A stretch of 64,000 bases of DNA from assembly GCA_012656075.1 (NCBI GenBank), contig JAAKBF010000049.1, positions 62,001 through 126,000 of the forward strand, written 5' to 3'. The notes under the pieces are model-generated. The model was given only the letters and a program-made list of their open reading frames with translations. It was not told the origin of the DNA and did not search any database. The stretch's first letter is position 1. Every line of letters starts with the position of its first letter. This DNA is from Phytophthora hibernalis. Its lineage: Eukaryota; Oomycota; Peronosporomycetes; Peronosporales; Peronosporaceae. The position numbers and the translations under genes were made by a program. Shown here piece after piece: positions 54,745 to 64,000 of the stretch.

Positions 54745-56042
54745 TCAGCTGAAATAACTCAACGTGGGAATAGATCGAGTGACCTGCCGGGCCACAGCAC
54801 GCGCCATCTCAATGTCGGGACCTAACATACTGGCGATGTCATAGTATCGTTCGATGCTCTCACGAATCCCGCCACTTTCACCCTCTCCGATAGGTGGTAA
54901 CACATTTTTCAGCTTCAATCTCTTCACGGGATTTTGAATGTACGGGAGTTTGATCTCGGTACCAGTAATGGGAGACTGCGCCAACAGCTTCCTGATCACC
55001 TCGAAAGCCTCCCTGGATTCGCGATGGTCGCCGTCTGGATGAGAGCACAACCATCTTCATCTCCGGAGAACCAGAAGAACATCCACACGGCGTTCAAGTC
55101 AGTAAGAAGTGCCATTACTGGGTCTTTGCGAACGATTAGATCCAAAGCGATTAGCTCCGACATAGCCTGGAACTCGGAGTTACTTTGAACGGCTCTCTTC
55201 ACTTCAATCAGCATCTTCACTCCTGGCAAGTACTTAACACTGGAAGGATTCGCCACGGCAATATCGCTGAGAACGAGGAGATCCGTGCTTCCAGCTAGTT
55301 CAATGTTGCAACCAGGAACTTCTTTCGTAAGAACTTTTTGCTTTTTCCACGCCAATCACACACAGCTGCTGCTCCTTCAGCACATCACCAATGTTGTCTT
55401 CTACGTATTTATGATAACGTCGTCGCTGCTGCTCCTCAGAGAGATCGTGGATCTCTTGTCCGCATTCAACACTCATCCACTGGAATCCGTTGACCGGATT
55501 CCCCTTCCAACGTCAAATGGAACTGTGCGCACAGGAACCACCTGAATGTTTAAGTCTTCCAGTAGCTGCTTGCCCTTGGACGAGTTCATTTCCGAGTGGG
55601 CATATCGCTTGCGTTTGGTCAGCACAGTCTGCTCGTACACCTTGTCAACCTTTTCGACGAGTTGATCCATCCTGGAAGTCTCGCTCGCTGAACCAACTGC
55701 ACCATCCGGAACCACCACCAGCACGTGGATCGTCTTCTTCGTCGGAGCACCTCCAAACAAGTCGCCAATCTCTTCTGCTGGGTCGATTTCTCCGTCCAGC
55801 AGCTCCTTCACCTGCTCAGGAATGGCTCCACTTCGCATAGCAACCACATCGGGATCGTTCGACGGCAGCCACTTGCCGTCCGTCGTCTTCGCCAGGGAGA
55901 GCTGCAGCTTGCTCGCCGCAAAGTCATACTTCTGGTCCTCCGCGATCGCCTTCTTCAAGTCTCCCACCGACTGACTTGCGTCGATGTCCACAGGGAACGC
56001 GCTTCCTGCCGCGCCAACGATCGCACAGAACAGCTTCACCAT
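54745..56042 (-). CDS. CRN: Crinkler (CRN) family effector, frameshifted
   Basis: N-terminal 112 residues are the ubiquitin-like CRN translocation region: MVKLFCAIVGAAGSAF start, LQLSLAK at 46-52 (variant of LxLFLAK), then IHVLVVVP at 106-112. No signal peptide. The start at 56042 is chosen because the longer frame adds unrelated residues. After residue 189 the frame ends; the gene continues in other frames with a helical linker and a C-terminal region with GSTDLLVLSD and MLIEVKR, an Asp...ExK arrangement as in PD-(D/E)XK nuclease-like CRN domains, ending at 54745. Breaks cluster at T5 runs 55335-55339 and 55342-55346. About 430 residues. CRNs act in host nuclei and often trigger cell death (family knowledge). 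It lies inside the Polinton. Confidence 0.88.
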
Positions 56043-56060
56043 CTTTTTCTCCAGACGGCA

Positions 56061-56130
56061 GATTATGGAATGAGAGAGAAAGAAAGGAGAGAATTTGCTA
56101 CCGTACCTAATCGGGATATAAAGGTGTGAC
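56061..56130 (-). promoter_or_regulatory. Host-like core promoter of the CRN gene
   Basis: On the minus strand TTTATATCCC (about 56117-56126) is followed by a pyrimidine-rich run and TCTCATTCCATAAT, which resembles the oomycete initiator (TCANTYY) 20-30 bp before the ATG. This differs from the TATATAG elements of the neighbouring Polinton genes. Confidence 0.4.
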
Positions 56131-56289
56131 GAAGCGGTGCGGTGCCGCACAGATGTAGCCCTACCCCAAGTGCTTCCAATGGCGAGAGGTTATGCGGACG
56201 CTTGAGTTGCAGCAGATGTCTTCTTGAGCTGTAAGTTAATCAAGAGGTTGCGTCGATGAAATTGACGGCTGGGCGTTAGAGACGAATAC

Positions 56290-56354
56290 AGCTATTGTTT
56301 TTGTTAAATAATATTAAGAAAAACTGCCGGCGTAATGTTCCAGTATATACTACT
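56290..56354 (-). repeat. Right terminal inverted repeat of the Polinton
   Basis: Inverted partner of 37101-37165; ends ACTACT at 56349-56354 and is followed by TGCGTG (56355-56360). The core CTGCCGGCGTAATGTTCCA is identical to the left end in inverted orientation. Confidence 0.92.
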
Positions 56355-56360
56355 TGCGTG

Positions 56361-57054
56361 GAGGCGAGTCTTGCACGGGGAATGGTTTCTGTCAAATCGG
56401 CTCTACATCACACGTTACTATTTCAGCCCAACGTTCCTTGTATCTATAAGACTGCCATGCTGCGTGAGTCGTAGGAACCTCCAGCGCTTTATTCGGCCGG
56501 GAGTCGACTGGTGTTTCACCTCGAAGTAGGCGAACAAAATCCGGAAGCTGTAACTTCGAACGTCGCAAGAATTCAATGAAAACACGCTGCTTCCCTCGAT
56601 CGAGAAGATGCTTGACCTTGCCGTGTATCGTGTTAAATGCTGGACTTGGTTCAGGTGGGGAGAGGCCTTGTTGATGAAGTGCCATATTTGATTCTGTCTC
56701 CATATCTGCCCCCCAAAGCTCCACAGTTCGTCGCCACGCTAACAATGTGAGATCGAAAACATGCTGGCGCTGCAATTGGAACTGCGCTAAATCTCGTTCA
56801 TCACTACATGCAGGAATGATTGATCGTACCAAGCTGTCACATGGGGGAGCATACAGCACCGGCGGTCCCCTGAGATATAGTTGAACCGCACAAGGGGAGC
56901 CAGAGGCATCGGCGCAATGTGGGTCGATTTGACGGTGGGCCACAAGTGACCCTGGCTCATCCAAGGACCCACATGCCCCCATACATTGACCTCGTGGGGG
57001 AGCTTTGCGCATCGGCGACCCACGGAGGAGAAGATGCAGCGATAGACTTAGCAA
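56361..57054 (-). pseudogene. DIRS-like ORF2, N-terminal part
   Basis: Minus-strand frame with LTLLAWRRTVELWGADMETE, KHLLDRGKQRVFIEFLRRSK and AAWQSYRYKERWAEIVTCDV, matching the region before the RT in DIRS Pol. It runs up to the Polinton insertion site; the RT continues at 37094. The first residues of the printed frame are probably not the true start. Confidence 0.65.
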
Positions 57055-57189
57055 TTTGACAACCAGCGGTCAATATGGTAGCTGCGGCGTCGGTGGATAA
57101 TACACGATACTGGCGAACTGACACCCTAGTAGTTACAAGATCGCACATTCGCATTGGGTGTTCCTTCAGTCACCGTTTTGTCGCCGTCA

Positions 57190-58993
57190 TTCCCTGTCCG
57201 TCGCCAAGCCTCTGTAGTTCTGTTTGATGAAATGTCGAACAACCTCCGGGAGGGCGGCTGGCTTGAAATGCACACGGTTTTCCGCAACGCAATTACCATT
57301 TCTTCCGCGACATCATTCCACTGAGAGGAAACGGATGCAGATAGATCACCCTCCTTGCTTTGGTAGAGCTTTCCGGACTGCCAGTGGAATGGGGACGCGT
57401 AACGATCGCTTGTCGGAGTCACTCTGTCGGGGTGTGTTGTGGTCCCGTCGGGTAGTTGCATTAGTCTTGGCCTGGTTCAACACGGCCGCAACATCTTGAC
57501 GGAAGATTAGCTGATTAATTTGCAAGTATGACTCGTGCGAAGAAGTGAAGTGCCCACAGATCGCGGCGGCTTGCCTCCAGCCCTTATCGGACACATGCAC
57601 CCAAAACAGTTCGAGACGGTCGTCCATCCAGCCGGTCAGCTCAGCCACAGCAGCCTCCGACGTCGGCATCTCACTGACGCGCAATTCCTGCAGGAATTTG
57701 CTGAAGATCTCTTTGCCGAGTGGTCGGTACAGCTGACACGCCACGTTATTAAGCACCTCGCTCGCTCCCAGGAGGATTGCAAAGTCGGTGGCCGGTCTTG
57801 CTCTTGGTAGTGCGTTCTTCCTGGAGAAGTTGCTCATGTCATTGTTACGTACAGACGCTCTTTTCTCGCTCTCCGTTACGCAAACAAAATGCAGCACTGA
57901 AAGTTCACGTGTTCCAAAAGACCAACTGAAAAGGCCGCGCAGCACAGCAGGGTGTGGAAAGAAGCCAAACTTATACCAGTGGATCGTTAACCAGCGCCTG
58001 ATGGATGACAGACTGCGTACCGGAGGGTTGAAAGTGACTTTTGTCCTGTGCGGCCGTATGTGGTGCTGGTGCTGTCAACCTGGCAGACTCCGATGTGGCT
58101 CCAACTCGATGAAGAGAAATAAGTTGGTCGATGTCGTGCTGTAGCTGCTGATCACCTGCACAGCGCGCTTTAAGCTGGCGCAACCGAACCTCCGTATCCG
58201 GCGTGGCTGCTTCGTCAAGGTCCACCCGTAGCCGCTTGCTCAGTCTGGACACGACTCCTTCCTGACTCTCCTCCACAGTACTCGTCTGGGTTCCCGGAAC
58301 TTCGTTATCGTCGTCGGAGTCGCTGAGTCCGTCACTTAGGACTGCGTCCCCTGCCGATGCTGGCTCCGCATGGCTCGTGCTGCTCTGGAAAATAGACTCT
58401 GACAGGTGTAGACCTGGCGGTGGCGTCCGGTTCCTGTCTTTGTAAAATACGGAGTCCAGGATGCGCCTGACACTCACGCGACTCAGTTCAGACGTGGTAA
58501 CGTCGAAGATGGGCACGAGGATCGGCTCGTTTAGAGGCTTTGCAGCATATCCGTCAAGCAGCACTTGTGAGTCTCGGATAGCTAGGTGGTCGACTTCGTT
58601 AAATTTGTCGTATACGTTTTGGTGAATTCGTCTCATCTCAGCGTGTATGACTTCGCTTGTTCCGCTCATCGTGCATTGTCGTAGAGCATGCCATGTCGTG
58701 CAGCGAGTCTGGATCGAACGTGATCACCTCATAGGTATCACCAAAGGTGATATCCAGCGATCCCTGCTGATTCGTCTGCGTCCACGTGTATCCTACCACG
58801 AGGCCGTACTCCCAGACGCGAGAACCACCTTGTGGAACACGAGCCGTGCAGATTGCTCCACCCAAGTAGATTTCAGCCCCTTGTAGCGCTTCTGCCTCAC
58901 TGACCCCCGGTCAGTTATGTCAGCCCACGCCACCTCTACGGCCTGATCTTGTTCCGCTGCCCAGAGCCTACTCAGCACCAACTTGGTTTTCAT
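57190..58993 (-). pseudogene. DIRS-like ORF1 (Gag-like)
   Basis: Three or more frames in order: an N-terminal part with EYGLVVGYTWTQTNQQGS, then MSGTSEVIHAEMRRIHQNVY, an acidic Ser-rich linker (SDGLSDSDDDNEVPG), a helical domain (WMDDRLELFWVHVSDKGWRQ) and a C-terminal zinc-binding-like end (FKPAALPEVVRHFIKQ). Position directly upstream of ORF2 on the same strand supports the gag role. Function by analogy only. Confidence 0.55.
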
Positions 58994-59285
58994 CTTCCGC
59001 GCCGGGACGCCGACCCTTCCACTCGTCCGTATGCAAAACCGACGACATCAAAGGTTCCGGGACGCAGATAAAAGTGGTCACCCTGGCTGCTTTCTTGAGG
59101 GCTCATCTTCTATGTCCCGAAGGCGAGGGGCTTAGTCTTGAAGAGCTGGGAGATTGGAGGTTGTTAGCGTCTGGCGAGTGAAAACCGAAAGTGAGGACGA
59201 AGGAGTGTTTTGCACACTGTGGCGCCTCGCCCTTCTCGTCCTCCTAACTAACCTAACTATAGTTAAAACTGCTCGATGGGGAAAA

Positions 59286-60333
59286 GATGGATTCGTCCTC
59301 AACGACTTCAGATCAGCTGCCGCCAACCTCCGAAACCTACCATGGAAGCGAAGTGCTAGATGCAGACACCGTCATGGACAACCATCTTCACGTTTTGACC
59401 TGACACATTTGGAAGAACAAGAAAATGAGCGTGTAAAGAAAGCTGCTGTATCTTTGTGGGCTTCATTTTGTCGAGCCACTCGATATTCCTTATGTGAAGT
59501 TCGATATCGAGGGCTACACGGACGTCAATGCGGAGTTGGAGTTTCGTTTCAATGTGGCAGCAGTTCACGAACTTTGCGTGCTTCTTCAGATTCCAAATGT
59601 CGTCGTTACCGACCACCGCGATTATCTGCCAGGTATTGAAGCTCTTTGCAGCATGCTGTCGAAACTTGCTTGCCCAAAGCAACACTATGACATGATGAAA
59701 ACGTTTGGTCGATACGTGCCAGCGATGTCGAGAATATTTCTTCACATGATCGATTTCGTTCACGACACATTCACCGACACAATTTTCGCCGCGCAATCTG
59801 TATTGTATGATAGAATACAAGGCTATAGTGATGCTGTTAAAAATAAAGGTACGCCGATGGATACGATTTTTGGTTTTCTTGAAACTAAAGTTGGTATTGC
59901 GAGACCGATACCTCGCCGAGGTGTGCGTGGCGAAAACATGCAACGACAGGTTTACAGTGGTCACAAAACGACACAACTTCTTCAACTATCAAGCAAGTAC
60001 GGCACCTGATGGCATGTGTATACACTTTTGAGGTCCGATGGAAGGGCGACGGCATGATTATGCGATGCTGAAATCTAGTAAGCTGCTGGAATACTTTGCT
60101 GGGCACCGTGGCGTATTCGCCGGGCGTGCAGTATACGGCGACCCAGCTTATGATGTACAGCAGTAGATAGTGAGCGGCTACAAAGGCAACGTGAGTGATC
60201 CAATTGAGCGGGTATTTAATCGCGAGATGAGTAGCGTAAGAGAGTCGGTCGAGTGGAACTTCAAGATGATTAAGACACTCTACGTACATCGATTTCAAGA
60301 AACAACAGAAAGCTCGCTTGTCGCCCGTCGGTA
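59286..60333 (+). pseudogene. PIF/Harbinger-like (DDE_4) transposase
   Basis: Reads FRFNVAAVHELCVLLQIPNV, EALCSMLSKLACPKQHYDMM, FGRYVPAMSRIFLHMIDFVH, RQVYSGHKTTQLL, then MEGRRHDYAMLKSSKLLEYF (second Asp), RAVYGDPAYD (Asp box) and MSSVRESVEWNFKMIKTLY (catalytic Glu). The first catalytic site, normally FIDGT, reads GFLETKVG here, so the Asp and Gly are missing. Stops and shifts occur at both ends (about 59400 and 60003). Probably an inactive Harbinger copy. Confidence 0.75.
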
Positions 60334-60442
60334 AATTTATCAAGGTAGCAATGCTACTCACGAATTGTCACAGCTGCTACAAACCAAACCAGATCAGCTC
60401 CTACTACGGCATGGCTCTTCCTTCGATGAGAGCTGATCTTAG

Positions 60443-61384
60443 TTAAGCCCCACCGGCACCGTCATACGGCATCGCCGGCTTCATTGTAGCCAGTTTGAGC
60501 ATCTTATTCAGTCGCTCGGTCTTCAACCGCGCAAGCTCAAGCCTAAAACTGCGTTCTTCCTCGGGTTGTTTGCGCTCCTCATTCCACTGGCGCTCCTTCA
60601 TCTCGCGGTCGAGCACGCTCTCTTTCTGTTTTCCCTCCCAGCGAAGTTCCTGCGCTATACGTTCCTTCTCCGAGTCCTCCCAAATGAGGTCGATGACAGT
60701 GCCGACCTTCAGTCTACGGCGTTTGGTAGCGTCTTTATGATATGCATCGTCATGCTCGCGGTCCTTCACTCGAGTCACGGCGGCGTCACGCATCAACTTT
60801 CCTGAATCTTCTTCTTGGACTTGGCATCGCTGATACGACGGTCTTCGCGACGGGCATGCTCTTCAACGGCAGAGAGCAGCTCGTCTAGCAGCTGATTATT
60901 TTCGGTGTATTCATCAGATATACCCGATGTCCTCTCATATCTAGCATTGACAGCTCGGTGAGATACCAGCAAAACGTTGAAGCGGGCTTGCGCTGACTTG
61001 TTGCTAACATTCGCCTTGCCGAAACCTTCAACACACTTCACCTTATCTGCGGTTCCAGACCATGCGACCATTATCGACCCCTATCTGTTGCAAAAGGACG
61101 GTCAGCTTGAACCTGACGCAGCAGCACAACATCTTCCTCTTTGCTAAACTTCTTATGCTTCCGTTTCGCATCACCAACAGCATCACCAGCACATTTTCTT
61201 CCTGTTGCTGCTCAGACGCCCCGGGTGTAAGGCTTGGTGGAGCATGGAGTGAGTCTTCTCCGCGGGTCTTGGCAGCTTTAGCTTGCTGAAGAGGCATAGT
61301 TGCAGCGAGGGCAGAATTGAGTACATAAGCGAGTGGTGATAGTGTCAGGAGCTGCGGCCGATTGACGTACGGCCACTCGAACAA
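60443..61384 (-). pseudogene. Harbinger-associated coiled-coil partner protein
   Basis: Pieces: GKANVSNKSAQARFNVLLVS, YTENNQLLDELLSAVEEHAR and a charged helix ERIAQELRWEGKQKESVLDR, EERSFRLELARLKTERLNKM. This combination (AxARFxxLL ... LLDxLL ... long basic coiled coil) is common next to Harbinger transposases in oomycetes and may be the DNA-binding partner gene. It converges on the transposase, as in the two-gene layout of such elements. At least three frames. Confidence 0.55.
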
Positions 61385-62864
61385 CGTATTCTACCGGCTC
61401 TTGGCCTGACTAAATCAGGTACATACTGTTTGTATTTGTACAAACAGGTACCAATACGTACAAAACAGTTTGTACGTGTACAAACCATCTCTCTAAGTAC
61501 GTTTTATAGTTTTCAAAACTTACCCCATCCGGTTTATTTGGATATATCAAGTTCAAGGTTGCGCAAACGGCACGCCGTGGCATCCGTCCATTGGAGTTGT
61601 CTGAGCGCACAAAAAGACTTCGTGGCTAGTGCTCGCGCGGCACAGTGCCTTCAATCTACGCCATCTCTAGTGTATACGAACATGTCATGGTAACAGTCTT
61701 GTAAACGTACGCGGGCATATATTTGTCAAAGATGCATGTAACGAGACGGGGGCGGACACTCACACGTTGGCTCTCACCAGCGGACTTAGTGACGGCGCTG
61801 TGGAGGGGAGCCGCCGCATCGCGTCCTGCCCCACCCCCTTACGCCTTTCGCTAAGCCCTCGGCTTCGGCCAGACGCGGTTTCTAGGAAAATATGTAACTC
61901 CTTGTGAGGGCTACTACTCCGGCCCATGCTCCGACCATTGCAGACATCCACTTTACTTCGGTTGCAAACGGCCTCTCTGAGACTTCTGCATAGACACGAG
62001 TAAGCATTCATCACCTGTATAATACGAGCATTAAGCGGTAGACGTACGAGCGGCGGTGCGAGGAGTGCAGCATCAGCCTCACGCGTGCATCTCGGACGGA
62101 GGGGGTGACTGTGCGGCGAAGCGGGAGAATCGATAATGAGTTGGGTGACAGCCGCGCGCACGATTTTAGAAAAAACGAGATTTGGTAATTTTCATAAATG
62201 ACCAGCGTAAACTACATTTGAGCATCATTCCTGTTTTGTACCACTAGCAACTTTCTTGGGTTTTAGCTTAGCCACGATTTGTGCTTGTAGTTTTCAGAAC
62301 ATGTTCCACACGTTGTCCAAGTAAATTCCGAGAGCGGCAGCTGCAGTCCACCGGTCATTTTACAAATGACCGTCGAAGTGCACTGCTGTCGGGCACAAGT
62401 GCGCACGCAGACTCCTCTTGTAGAGAGGGTGTCGGCGCGAGTGCATGAGTCGACATCTCGACCACATGCATAAGAATAGAATACCGTGCACAGGTGCAAC
62501 TAGCGACATCAAGGAGTTTCGCACAAAAGTAAAATTCTGCAGCCTTTATCGGGCCCAGTACGGTTGGTTTGAGGGGAGCCAAAATCGACTTTAGCATGCT
62601 CGCCATTTCCTGGCACAAAATTCCCTGGCTGGAACCGCTCATGTTGGTGTTCTGGAAGTCAGCACCCTAGAACACGAACGAGTAAAAACAGTTCAATAAA
62701 AATTCAAATTTCAGCCAATCATATACCTTAAATATTTCAGCTTGGACTAACGGCAAGTCTTAACGGCGGTTTTAATGTAAAAGTAGCGCATCAAGGCCTG
62801 GCCAAAAGTTTTAATCCTCCAACGGCAGGTCCTATTGCCAGTTTTAACTTCAGGAAGTCCTATC
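61385..62864. other. Intergenic region without assigned gene
   Basis: 61415-61490 contains clustered short palindromes built on TTTGTAC/GTACAAA (TGTTTGTATTTGTACAAACA and neighbours). The rest shows only overlapping low-quality frames on both strands. Confidence 0.35.
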
Positions 62865-62905
62865 GGACTTGCCTCAGGTCTCAAACTAAGACCTGAGGTA
62901 AGTCC
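62865..62905. repeat. 17-bp hairpin
   Basis: GGACTTGCCTCAGGTCT is followed after 7 bases by AGACCTGAGGTAAGTCC, a 17-bp stem with one G-T mismatch. Related words (CAAGTC, GTCCTAT, AAGTCC) are scattered in 62745-62905, suggesting a small foldback or MITE remnant. Confidence 0.6.
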
Positions 62906-62990
62906 AGTTTTAATGGAAAAAGTGGTGCACACACTTCAACAAGGGTAATAAACCTGCACGAAGATCTCAATAGTATGGGAAAGGGCCCAG

Positions 62991-63313
62991 TTAGACCGAT
63001 GCTGCTGTGCAAGGCATGACTGGGCACGTCACAAGACTATACGAGACGTTGGCTAAAAGAAGTAGGCGTTTTACAGCAGGATCTACCAACACTAGCGAGT
63101 ACAAGCTATGGATGATCGCTCTGAGGTTGGGATGGCGGGCACGGTCCTGCCCGAAGTCGTCCGCCCCACGCTCGCGGGCTTTGTCTGAGCGTTCCACGTT
63201 CTCTTCATCTGCAGGGATGGAGGGCATTCGCGTGAAGAGCTTCCTAAGCTCAACAACCTCTTCACTTGCCGGCGTAGACGCTGTCTCTGCAATACCAGTG
63301 GCTTCTTGACCAT
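62991..63313 (-). other. Uncertain reading frame
   Basis: Two minus-strand frames overlap here (MPSIPADEENVERSDKARER and a Lys/Arg-rich one). The plus strand mirrors them equally well. Nothing recognisable; listed because the following 64 kb edge is otherwise empty. Confidence 0.2.
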
Positions 63314-63859
63314 CTGTAGTGTACCGACAGACTGACCTTGGGCTTGAGTCGGCTGTGGCCTTGCTGTTAGTCGACTCGAGCTCTTGGAGGCAAATTCAGA
63401 TGTGTATTAAACGCTACCGCTACTCCGCATATCGTTCCTAAAGCTACCTTGGTAACCTCCGCATGGTGGTTTCTTCAAGTGGTGGTTGCTTCTGTCGTTT
63501 GGCACTAGGCGGGGTTTTGCAACGACGCTGTTCAGTGCTGGCACTCGACCGCGTCGTGTACAGTCTGCACCACCGTCGCCGCCTCACGGTCTCCTAGACA
63601 ATGACTCCAACACGAGTGAGGTATGCAGACCCCTTATCAACTTGTTCTGCCGTCATCTCCCCATTCTCCTCGTGTACAACCTCAGGATGAGCGATAAGCT
63701 CTTCCAATTTCACAGGTTTGGCAATCTCGTCTTAGACGACCTATTCAATATCAGCAGAATCTTCCTCGACAGCACTTTCTTCCTGGCTCGACTGAGCATC
63801 GTAAGCGTGAGCGAGAGGAGGAGGCATCGGTGACAACGTGACGCCTGGCAATCGAAACT

Positions 63860-64000
63860 CTCCGCGAGATCTCTGAAGAAGGAAGTCACCCAAGAAGAGA
63901 AAGGAAACTGAGCTGAAGGAACTGCATATTAGCCTCAAGAAGAAGGAGACGTCTGACAACCAGGCGGCCCGAGATGAAAATGCAAAACAGCGCGCTACAG
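63860..64000 (+). CDS. Coiled-coil coding fragment running off the window
   Basis: The plus strand reads TELKELHISLKKKETSDNQA and continues in charged heptads to the window end. It may be the start of a larger gag-like or structural gene beyond 64000. The 5' side is out of frame. Confidence 0.3.

Larger units (their letters stand above)
37101..56354. mobile_element. Maverick/Polinton carrying a Crinkler effector gene
   Basis: 19,254 bp with imperfect terminal inverted repeats and a perfect 6-bp direct repeat TGCGTG on both sides (37095-37100 and 56355-56360). Ends AGT...ACT and a 6-bp duplication are the rule for Polintons. It contains the family's core genes: pPolB, integrase, packaging ATPase, major and minor capsid proteins and adenovirus-type protease. 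It sits inside ORF2 of a DIRS element; deleting it with one TGCGTG restores a continuous DIRS frame. The right end, between the polymerase block and the terminal repeat, holds a CRN effector gene. The capsid, polymerase and capsid-accessory genes occupy both strands. Confidence 0.95.

Noticed and set aside
54464..56042. CRN gene as ordinary host flank next to the Polinton
   Set aside because: The terminal inverted repeat and TGCGTG lie beyond the CRN, and DIRS coding resumes immediately after them, so the CRN is inside the element.
37101..56354. Virophage or giant-virus integration instead of a Polinton
   Set aside because: The retroviral-type integrase with chromodomain, pPolB, AGT...ACT ends and 6-bp duplication define a Maverick/Polinton; there is no virophage primase-helicase and no NCLDV core gene set.
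1..64000. CRISPR arrays, tRNA and rRNA genes
   Set aside because: No regularly spaced repeats or cloverleaf sequences were seen; the one tRNA-like 18-mer (16746-16763) is the retrotransposon primer site.

Overview
The window looks like a repeat-dense stretch of an oomycete genome (Phytophthora-like). The reasons are a Crinkler (CRN) effector N-terminus, a DIRS-type tyrosine-recombinase retroelement, Ty3 elements with a second RNase H, a Harbinger-type transposase paired with a coiled-coil partner, and an intron-rich TKL kinase with short (56-84 nt) GT-AG introns. Only the kinase looks like an ordinary host gene; almost everything else is mobile DNA, nested several layers deep. No rRNA, tRNA or CRISPR array was seen.

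Layout. 0.3-0.7 kb: mariner-like transposase relic. 3.2-19.25 kb: an old Ty3 element (minus strand), split inside its reverse transcriptase by a young Ty3 element (5242-17653, minus) with 888-bp LTRs, a recognisable PBS, two RNase H domains, a chromodomain integrase and a spliced coiled-coil gene running antisense between pol and the 3' LTR. 21.17-21.71 kb: TA-flanked MITE. 22.2-28.65 kb: Ty1/copia element (plus) whose gag start codon lies inside the LTR. 28.87-30.22 kb: TKL kinase. 30.3-34.4 kb: poorly conserved fragments. 34.4-59.0 kb: one DIRS-like retroelement (minus) interrupted in ORF2. 59.3-61.4 kb: Harbinger-like transposase plus partner. 61.4-64 kb: little that can be assigned.

The centrepiece is the interrupter of the DIRS element: a 19,254-bp Maverick/Polinton (37101-56354), delimited by imperfect terminal inverted repeats starting AGTAGT and a perfect 6-bp target duplication TGCGTG. 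It encodes protein-primed DNA polymerase B, a retroviral-type integrase with chromodomain, a packaging ATPase, major and minor capsid proteins, an adenovirus-type maturation protease (frameshifted), a fibre with an S74 chaperone domain, three GIY-YIG endonucleases and several small proteins. Many of its genes are preceded by TATATAG or CTAATATAG. Inside the right terminal repeat it also carries a Crinkler effector gene with a PD-(D/E)XK-like C-terminal region and a different, host-like promoter region. A virus-like transposon carrying an effector gene is the most interesting feature of the window.

Caveat on reading frames: many genes are broken, but in most cases the break is a single missing base at a short homopolymer. 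The same pattern occurs in the kinase, the CRN and the Polinton, and the LTR pairs are about 99% identical. This points to assembly errors at homopolymers at least as much as to real decay. Genes marked as broken here may be intact in the organism.
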